NCBI RefSeq assembly: GCF_024166365.1
Contig: NC_064826.1
Span: forward strand, 56,685,001 to 56,749,000
Direction of reading: 5' to 3'
DNA length: 64,000 bases
Source of the DNA: Elephas maximus indicus
Lineage: Eukaryota > Chordata > Mammalia > Proboscidea > Elephantidae
The translations under genes and the position numbers were made by a program. Under the pieces are notes generated by a model. The model saw only the letters and a program-made list of their open reading frames with translations, was not told the origin of the DNA and searched no databases. Below are positions 55,961 through 64,000 of this stretch, one piece after another. Each line of letters starts with the position of its first letter. Within the stretch, counting starts at the first letter, position 1.

Positions 55961-57636
55961 AATGGTATAACAAATGACTAACATAGGTAAATTAACAGGT
56001 CCTACCTTTTCTCCAGCCAGTCCTTCACAGCAGTAGGCATCAAGGACCTTCCACCTGCATTTTCCATCTCACCCAGTGTTTAAGTCAATCTTGATTGCAG
56101 TGGATCATATGTATTCAGTTGAAACTCTCCAGTGGCCCTAAACTCAGTGTTGATGTAACTGGATGGAGCCCTAGGTATATGCCTACTTCTTATTCCTCAG
56201 TCTTCACCAATCCATTCTGTATTTCTCCATTTATATATGCCTTGGCTTCTATTTAATCTCTATCACTAAAGGCCCCAACTGGGACAAGAACCCTACCTTA
56301 AACACTAATGTTCTTGGCTGAGGGCTTCACACCTTGTAACTACATCTTTTTGAGGATAGTCCCAAATCCTGGATTTCCAGTTGCCAGCTGACACCCTGCT
56401 CTAAATCTGATACACCAATCAGAACCGTAATGCCACACTCCTTACCAATACCTAGAAACTCTGTTCTTATCTCTAAACAAACCATCCTTTCTAGTTCCAG
56501 ATTTCTCTCTTGCCCATTGGCCTTCTCTAAGGTCAAGCCTGTTTTGACAACAAACATGTACAAAACATGTTACTCTGCTATCACTTTGCTCTTTAAAAGG
56601 CTATGAAAAAATAACATATTTATCTGAACACTTAAAAGATAATTGCTAAGATCTTTATCAACTCTAAAACTTTATTATTGTGTAATTTTAAGGCTGGCTG
56701 AGAAGGAAGAACTGATAGAAGAATTAATGGGTGGCTTGGAAGAAGGTAAATATGTCATTTTAGCCAGATAAATACACTCTAGTCTAGGAAAGAGGATTCC
56801 TAAAGCTTCAGACAAACGGCAAAGAGACTTTCCTTTAGATGAAAAGATGGCTCACATGGGATAGGAAATTCTAAAGTAAATTATGACTATACAATCTTAA
56901 ATGATTGCATAAGAAAAAATAAAAATCATCTAAATAAATTACAGCTGGGTAAGGTATTGTCCAAAAGGTGAGATTTTTTTAAAGCATAAGGATATTCAAC
57001 ACAGTTTTATTTGTAAAAGAAAGAAAATCAGAAGAGCTTAAATTTCCCAAAAAGGAGACTGGCGAGTTACTCCTAAGGCATACAACAAAATATTTTGAAA
57101 CAATTAAAATAATGTATAAGGAAAAACCTTACAAGTTAAAAATGCAGGACAGAAATATGAACATGCAGTAAGAGCCTTTAAAAATACATGCATAAAACAG
57201 TAAAATATGAATAATTATTTCTAAGTGATAGAATTACAGTTGATTTTTATTTTATTCTCTTCACTTGTCTTTGGCTTTCAACTTTTCTTCAATAAAAATT
57301 TTTTGGAAGGAGGAAAAAAACATTTTAAAGGTCATATATACAAAAGGTGGAAGGAGCACACAACAACAAATGGAATACAGAAGTATGGTACGAACAATTA
57401 AAATCAGTGTCAGGAATGCAGAAGCAATAAAACTCAGACTTATGAATAATGCTGAGGAAGATGAGAGGAATTTCTAAAGTTATGTTTAAAACAAAAAGAA
57501 TGGGCTAAACTCAATCCTCCAAGCAGAAGAAGGTCATGTTAACATTGCTTCTGTTTCTCTGTCAAAGCAAATCATCACACTGGAAGGACAACAGATGGTT
57601 AAGGGGGGATTACCGGTTGACTAATGGTATCGTCAG
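55961..57636 (+). other. Intronic, nothing recognised
   Basis: No repeat or exon identified with confidence. Confidence 0.4.
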
Positions 57637-57840
57637 AGTCTCTGGGTGGTACAAATGGTTAACATCCTCAGCTGCTGACCAAAAGGTTGTAAGTTCAAGT
57701 CCACCCAGAGGTGACTAGGAAGATAGGTCTAGAGATCTATTTCTGAAAAATCAGTCACTGAAAATCCTACAGAACACAGTGCTACTCTGACACACATGGG
57801 ATTACCATGAGTCAGAGTCAACTCGATGTCATCTGGTTTT
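57637..57840 (+). mobile_element. AfroSINE, long subtype
   Basis: A + strand long-subtype SINE: 'gtctctgggtggtacaaatg', 'gaaaaatcagtcactgaaaa', 'tctgacacacatgggattac'. Moderately diverged. Confidence 0.88.
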
Positions 57841-58562
57841 AAGGATATCAAAAGGGAGCATCTAACTGTGCTAAATGGTTTCATGTCTCTAAACTCAGTG
57901 ATATTCCGGGGTCTGAAAAGAATTTACAGATATAGTCTTGACAGCTAAGATATCACCTCTGAGAAATCACAGCAGTTAGGAGAAGTTAGAAAAATCTGTA
58001 AATGGACAAATATTTATCTGCTTTTCCAAAAAGGCATAAAGAGAAGATCTGCTCTTAAAACTGTTCTTTAGTGATCTTAACTTTGTTTCCCAGAAAAAAA
58101 ATTCTAGAATGGACCTTCACAGAGATTTTGATGTCTTAGAAGGTAATATGGAGCTCTAGAGTCAGAGTATGTGCAGTGTAAGGCATTTCTGCTTTGAGAT
58201 AAGGTTAACAGTAAATCAATATTTTCTCCAAGGTGAGAAGGATGCGGTATATGATTTCTAAGCTACTTTCTAATTCTGAAACTCCATAGTAAGCAATAGT
58301 TTTCTTGACTTCAGGTAACATTTGAAAAAGTCTCTTATCACTATGGGCAAGATGGACAAGTACATACAAGAGAATAAATAGGCTAGAAGTACACCTTAAT
58401 GGCTGGGTAAATGGCCCATATCATGTTGATTAATGCGTCAAGTAACTCTTGATTCATCTTACTCTCGATCGTGATTTGCCAGGGGGCTTTAATCTCTTCC
58501 CTGACCATTTTATCAGTGATCAAGATGATGAACACATAAGTGACAAGCATATTGTATCTACT
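57841..58562 (+). other. Intronic, nothing recognised
   Basis: No repeat or gene identified. Confidence 0.4.
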
Positions 58563-59013
58563 TTGTTGTTGCTGTCAAGTGCCGTCTAGTCAGTTCCGAC
58601 TCAAAGCAACCTATGTACAACAAAAAGAAACACTGCCTGGTCCTATGCCATCCTCACAATCGTTGCTATCCTTTGAGCCCATTGTTGCCACCACTGTGTC
58701 AACCCATTTCATTGAAGGTCCTTCTCTTTTGTGCTGACCCTCTACTTTACCAATTATGATGTCCTTCTCCAGTGACTGGTCCTTCCTGATAACATGTCTA
58801 AAGTAACTGAAATGAAGTCTCTCCATTCTCATCTCTAAGGAGCATTCTAGCTGTACTTTTTCTAAGACAGATACGTTCATTCCTCTGGCAGTACAAGGTA
58901 TATTTTCAATATTCTTTGCAAACACCGTAATTCGACGGCATGCACATGAGGCGACTGAAAATACCACAGCTTGGTCAGGCACACCTTGGTCCTCAAAGTG
59001 ACAGCTTTGCTTT
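58563..59013 (-). mobile_element. RTE LINE, 5'-truncated (copy E)
   Basis: A 450-bp - strand RTE 3' end. The TTG-type tail and 'gccgtctagtcagttccgac' lie on the left. The C-terminal coding block 'VLEKVQLECSLEMRMERLHF' is near 58810-58870. It is truncated near 59013. Confidence 0.87.
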
Positions 59014-61296
59014 TTATAACATCATACCTATAGATATTATCAATATGTAGGAAAAAAAAGATTAATTAAATTTAGATTCTAAAAGATTTTGATGAGTCAC
59101 TGTGGGAAAACTAACAGAATATATATGTATACACAGATACACACATACATAAATATTTTTATTAATATAAAGAACTGCCCATTCAAAAAAATTGTAAGTT
59201 TGACAAATGCAGGATGAAGGAAGTGCCTTGCCAGTATTTCCATGAAAATGACCTGAGAATTTTAGTTAGCTATAAGTTCGATACAGCTAAAAGAAATTGT
59301 TCTGAATGATCACACTGAGCTGTCCAAAGGAACTGAGGGAGGAGGGAAAGTGGAAACCACTTAGCCAAATTCTTATGGACAAATCCAACTGAACACACTG
59401 ATCAGCCTATATTTTAAAAAGAAAAAGAGATCTCTTTATTGTGCATGGCAGACAAGGAAGAAAGAAGGACTTTGATAACATTGGCACCACTTGCCTGCTC
59501 CTCATTCCTGCCCCTGCCCTCCTCTCTCTCTTTCATCCCTCTGGCTGATCTTCTCCATTAGAAACTAGGTCTCTCCCTGGCTCCTCTTTCCTGTGGCTCC
59601 TCTTTCCTTAGTTCATTACTGCCATAATTGCCCAGTGAAGTTCCAATCTAACTGTCCAACTGACTTATTTTGTTAAAGGAGACAAAGGTACCTGAAATAG
59701 GAATCAAACTATTTTGGTGGCCAGACCAGGCTAACCAGTAGAGACAAATTTATGTCTAATGTATTTACTCAAAGCCATAGATTTAAAACAAAACATACTC
59801 AATGTGATCTTTGTTTTCTTTCTCTCTCTCACTGGGTAAGATTATCAAAATTAGTTTATAGGAAATTATTTATCAACTCAAGAAAAAAAAAATCAAATTA
59901 TAGACTTGGGCTTCACTAATGGAAATAGTGTGTGCAGAACAAGGAAGGCGGTGATCCCACCATCCTCTGTTGTTGTTTCTAATTCAGCTAGTATATTGTG
60001 AGCAGCTCCTCACGCCACACTGTGAAAAGCATGTTGACACTTAGGAGGCTCTAGAGATGAGAACAATGACGCTATAGTTCATAGGTACCAAGAAGCGTAA
60101 GGATTGCTAAAAAAAGCACTGTCAGTTTTGAAAGAAAAGAAGTTTTAAAAGGAGCATAATTGGCATAACATATTTTAAGACCCATCTCGTATATGTGCCA
60201 TTAGTTTTATCCAGGATAACTCCAGAAGAATGAATTAGTATTAATGAAAAAAACTTAAAGAAAAATTATGAAGAATAATCCTCAGACAATATGGCCCACT
60301 TTTACCCAGACCTCCAAGATTTACTCCTAAAAAGAAAGTGAGACACTAACAGCAGTACTGCCTCTATCCTCCTAAGTTTCACCTTCTCCTAAATGTTCTT
60401 TACTACTTGATTCGAGCTGCCTCCACTATGCAGGCATCTTAGGGTGGGCTCTTCCCATTTGAATATGCCCCACTTTAATACACAATCATGGACAAAATCT
60501 TTTTACTTGGTAACCTATGGCATAACTTAGATTAAAGCTTTAAATAAGACTTAACCAAATACTAAGTGATTACAGGGGAATAACAATCACACAGAGTACA
60601 ATAACTATATAAATAAGAAGCCCAAAATTCTGGGCCCACCTAACTGGCCTGTTCTCAGAGCTCCCAGTGTCCTCCCACTCAACATACTCTTAGGAATTAG
60701 CTACGCTTCGGTCACCAAGAGCAAACACAATTTTATAGGCCCTTTCTTTGACCCCTCAAAATCCCTAAATCTTAGCCTGTCTGCTCGCCACTAACTGTAC
60801 CTTCCCCTTTGCAGCCCACATCAAAAGAAACTAAGTACTCTCCTCTTTACCTAGGGTCTGTCTTCCCATTTTCTGCACAGCCACTGGGCCCAATCCACAA
60901 TACAGGTTCAATATTACTATTTTTTAAGGCAGCACATTTATAGCATTTATGTAGCAGTAATAACACACTCACATAGTAAACAGGACAATTTTCTGCTCAC
61001 ACTACCTTCCAACAAGCAGAGCTGTTAACAAAATTGATATAGCAATCTCCTTATTACAGAAAGTTTTTCAGCAGAATGTAGGGGACCCACAATTTAGTAT
61101 ACCAGAGGAGATCCCTACACTGGGCTGAGAGGTGAACCATCTAGATTAATTCTAATATCCTATCAGTTTCTAAGGTTAAAAGGTACTGTATCTCATCTTC
61201 ATGACCTTTTTCTCTGGACATTTTCTGTATCTTGTCACATTATTGGAATTAAACAGAAATAAGGCATTAATGTGTCTTATCAACTAAGGATGAGTC
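59014..61296 (+). other. Intronic, nothing recognised
   Basis: TA/CA-rich tract at about 59115-59165. Otherwise unique-looking. A C-rich unclassified part lies at 60640-60900. Confidence 0.4.
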
Positions 61297-64000
61297 TTTT
61301 TTTTTTTTTTTTTTTTTATAATAACTTTTATTAAGCTTCAAGTGAACGTTTACAAATCCAATCAGTCTGTCACATATAAGTTTACATACATCTCACTCCC
61401 TACTCCCACTTACTCTCCCCGTCTTGAGTCAGCCCTTTCAGTCTCTCCTTTCTTGACAATTTTGCCGGCTTCCCTCTCTCTCTATCCTCCCATCCCCACT
61501 CCAGACAAGAGTTGCCAACACAATCTCAAGTGTACACCTGATATAATTAGCTCACTCTTCATCAGCGTCTCTCTCCCACCCGCTGACCAGTCCCTTTCAT
61601 GTCTGATGAGTTGTCTTCAGGGATGGTTCCTGTCCTGTGTCAACAGAAGGTCTGGAGAGCATGGCCGCCGGGATTCCTCCAGTCTCAGTCAGACCATTAA
61701 GTTTGGTCTTCTTATGAGAATTTGGGGTCTGCATCCCACTGCTCTCCTGCTCCCTCAGGGGTCCTCTGCTGAGCTCCCTGTCAGGGCAGTCATCGATTGT
61801 GGCCGGGCACCAACTAGTTCTTCTGGTCTCGGGATGATGTAGGTCTCTTGTTCATGTGGCCCTTTCTGTCTCTTGGGCTCTTAGTTGTCATGTGGGCTTG
61901 GTGTTCTTCATTTTCCTTTGCTCCAGGTGGGTTGAGACCAATTGCTGCATCTTAGATGGCTGCTTGTTAGCATTTAAGACCCCAGACGCCACCTTTCAAA
62001 GTGGAATGCAGAATGATTTCATAATAGAATTATTTTGCCAATTGACTTAGAAGTCCCCGCAAACCATGTTCCCCAGACCCCCGCGCTTGCTCCGCTGAGC
62101 TTTGAAGCATTCATTTTATCCCGGAAACTTCTTTGCTTTTGGTCCAGTCCAATTGAGCTGACCTTCCATGTATTGAGTGTTGTCTTTCCCTTCACCTAAA
62201 GCAGTTCTTATCTACTGATTAATCAATAAAAAAACCCTCTCCCACCCTCCCTCCCTCCCCCCCTCGTAACCACAAAAGTATGTGTTCTTCTCAGGTTTAC
62301 TATTTCTCAAGATCTTATAATAGTGGTCTTATACAGTATTTGTCCTTTTGCCTCTGACTCATTTCGCTCAGCATAATGCCTTCCAGGTTCCTCCATGTTA
62401 TGAAATGTTTCAGAGATTCGTCACTGTTCTTTATCGATGCGTAGTATTCCATTGTGTGAATATACCACAATTTATTTACCCATTCATCCGTTGATGGACA
62501 CCTTGGTTGCTTCCAACTTTTTGCTATTGTAAACAGAGCTGCAATAAACATGGGTGTGCATATATCTGTTTGTATGAAGGCTCTTGTATCTCTAGGGTAT
62601 ATTCCGAGGAGTGGGATTTCTAGGTTCTATGGTAGTTCTATTTCTAACTGTTTAAGATAACGCCAGATAGATTTCCAAAGTGGTTGTACCATTTTACATT
62701 CCCACCAGCAGTGTATGAGAGTTCCAATCTCTCCGCAGCCTCTCCAACATTTATTATTTTGTGTTTTTTGGATTAATGCCAGCCTTGCTGGTGTGAGATG
62801 GAATCTCATCGTAGTTTTAATTTGCATTTCTCTAATGGCTAATGATCGAGAGCATTTTCTCACGTATCTGTTGGCTGCCTGAATATCTTCTTTAGAGAAA
62901 TGTGTGTTCATATCCTTTGCCCACTTCTTGATTGGGTTGTTTGTCTTTTTGTGGTTGAGTTTTGACAGAATCATGTAGATTTTAGAGATCAGGCGCTGGT
63001 CGGAGATGTCATAGCTGAAAATTCTTTCCCAATCTGTAGGTGGTCTTTTTACTCTTTTGGTGAAGTCTTTAGATGAGCATAGGTATTTGATTTTTAGGAG
63101 CTCCCAGTTATCGGGTTTCTCTTCATCATTTTTGGTAATGTTTTGTATTCTGTTTATACCTTGTATTAGGGCTCCTAGGGTTGTCCCAATTTTTTCTTCC
63201 ATGATCTTTATCGTTTTAGTCTTTATGTTTAGGTCTTTGATCCACTTGGAGTTAGTTTTTGTGCATGGTGTGAGGTATGGGTCCTGTTTCATTTTTTTGC
63301 AAATGGATATCCAGTTATGCCAGCACCATTTGTTAAAAAGGCTGTCTTTTCCCCAGTTAATTGACACTGGTCCTTTGTCAAATATCAGCTGCTCATACGT
63401 GGATGGATCTATGTCTGGGTTCTCAATTCTGTTCCATTGGTCTATGTGTCTGTTGTTGTACCAATACCAGGCTGTTTTGACTACTGTGGCTGTATAATAG
63501 GTTCTGAAGTCAGGTAAGGTGAGGCCTCCCACTTTCTTCTTCTTTTTCAGTAGTGCTTTGCTTATCCGGGGCTTCTTTCCCTTCCATATGAAATTGGTGA
63601 TTTGTTTCTCTATCCCCTTAAAATATGACATTGGAATTTGGATCGGAAGTGCGTTAAATGTATAGATGGCTTTTGGTAGAATAGACATTTTTACTATGTT
63701 AAGTCTTCCTATCCATGAGCAAGGTATGTTTTTCCACTTAAGTATGTCCTTTTGAATTTCTTGTAGTAGAGCTTTGTAGTTTTCTTTGTATAGGTCTTTT
63801 ACATCCTTGGTAAGATTTATTCCTAAGTATCTTATCTTCTTGGGGGCTACCGTGAATGGTATTGATTTGGTTATTTCCTCTTCGGTGTTCTTTTTGTTGA
63901 TGTAGAGGAATCCAAGTGATTTTTGTATGTTTATTTTATAACCTGAGACTCTGACAAACTCTTCTATTAGTTTCAGTAGTTTTCTGGAGGATTCCTTAGG
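61297..64000 (-). mobile_element. L1 LINE, 3' portion, continues past the window
   Basis: A - strand L1. The poly-A tail (T-run 61297-61317) and AATAAA (61327-61332 on +) mark its 3' end. The 3' UTR covers about 61318-62314 and matches the short insertion at 28515-29051. ORF2 sequence fills 62315-64000 and continues beyond the window. Low divergence from the L1 family pattern, and only one premature stop in about 1.7 kb of ORF2, suggest a fairly recent insertion. Confidence 0.93.
62315..64000 (-). pseudogene. L1 ORF2 protein, C-terminal part, one in-frame stop
   Basis: The - strand frame is open from the window edge (64000) to a TAG at 62627-62629, 457 codons, then continues in the same frame to a TAA at 62315-62317. 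It includes 'PKKIRYLGINLTKDVKDLY', typical of the segment following the reverse transcriptase domain. It also has 'GGLTLPDFRTYYTATVVKTA' and the conserved C-terminal cysteine/histidine block '[18 protein letters not shown]' (62696-62749). After the TAG it continues 'EIPLLGIYPRDTRA' and 'MEYYASIKN', which are normal L1 ORF2 endings. ORF2 carries endonuclease and reverse transcriptase activities for L1 insertion; those domains lie mostly outside this window. The stop would remove about 100 residues. Confidence 0.9.

Noticed and set aside
751-57840. AfroSINEs as true tRNA genes
   Set aside because: They carry diverged tRNA-like heads (A/B-box-like sequence such as 'ggttcgaat') but no complete cloverleaf, have a non-tRNA 3' domain and are flanked by target duplications.
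61342-61842. 166-codon + strand frame
   Set aside because: Antisense of the L1 3' UTR; no protein family resemblance.
63057-63497. 146-codon + strand frame
   Set aside because: Antisense shadow of L1 ORF2.
1-64000. CRISPR array, operon, phage or bacterial-type system
   Set aside because: The composition, SINE/LINE content, splice donor and CpG island are mammalian; no direct-repeat/spacer array or gene cluster was found.

Overview
This is a mammalian genomic window, mostly non-coding and crowded with interspersed repeats. The repeats identify the lineage. About two dozen tRNA-derived SINEs of the Afrotherian type are present, recognisable by a body reading 'gctgctaaccaaaaggt' and a 3' part reading 'gtcgctatgagtcggaat'. 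Several RTE-clade (BovB-like) LINEs, a family of about 500-bp TG...CA LTRs and elephant-type L1 3' ends are also present. Together they point to Afrotheria, and within it to Paenungulata, most likely an elephant. Hyrax or sirenian cannot be excluded from sequence alone. Older MIR, L2 and MER5-type repeats form the shared placental background.

Only one gene is well supported. A CpG island at about 16.5-18.2 kb carries a TATA-like box, GC and CCAAT boxes and a near-match to an RFX X-box. It also holds a short first coding exon on the + strand (17554-17638) that ends at a strong splice donor. I do not recognise the protein. No second exon was found to the right, so intron 1 would exceed 46 kb and would contain everything from 17639 to 64000. 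Two kb upstream on the - strand, a 65-codon open frame (15511-15708) looks coding and is followed by a short A-tract. It may be a retrocopy fragment or an unrecognised exon.

Layout: 1-5.5 kb, SINEs, one solo LTR with a perfect TSD and a MIR. 5.5-11.2 kb, a + strand RTE LINE interrupted by a second RTE in opposite orientation. 11.2-15.3 kb, SINEs, old repeats and an unclassified GC-richer block. 15.4-18.2 kb, the candidate open frame and the CpG-island promoter. 18-32 kb, intron-like DNA with SINEs (including two tandem pairs), L2, MIR and a short L1 3' insertion. 32.6-35.9 kb, a nearly full-length RTE with a 20-bp TSD that splits a MIR. 37.3-42.7 kb, two LTRs and a third long RTE carrying two nested SINEs. 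42.7-50.5 kb, AT-rich sequence with few recognisable elements. 50.5-59 kb, an LTR, MER5, an L1 3' end, L2, SINEs and an RTE 3' fragment. 61.3-64 kb, the 3' part of a young L1 on the - strand whose ORF2 runs off the window.

The protein-coding potential apart from exon 1 (and possibly 15511-15708) belongs to retrotransposons, and every one of those frames is broken or truncated. I found no operon, CRISPR array, RNA gene or defence-type system. The most informative structures are the nested insertions, the SINE/RTE shared 3' ends, the unrecognised first exon and the unrecognised - strand open frame.
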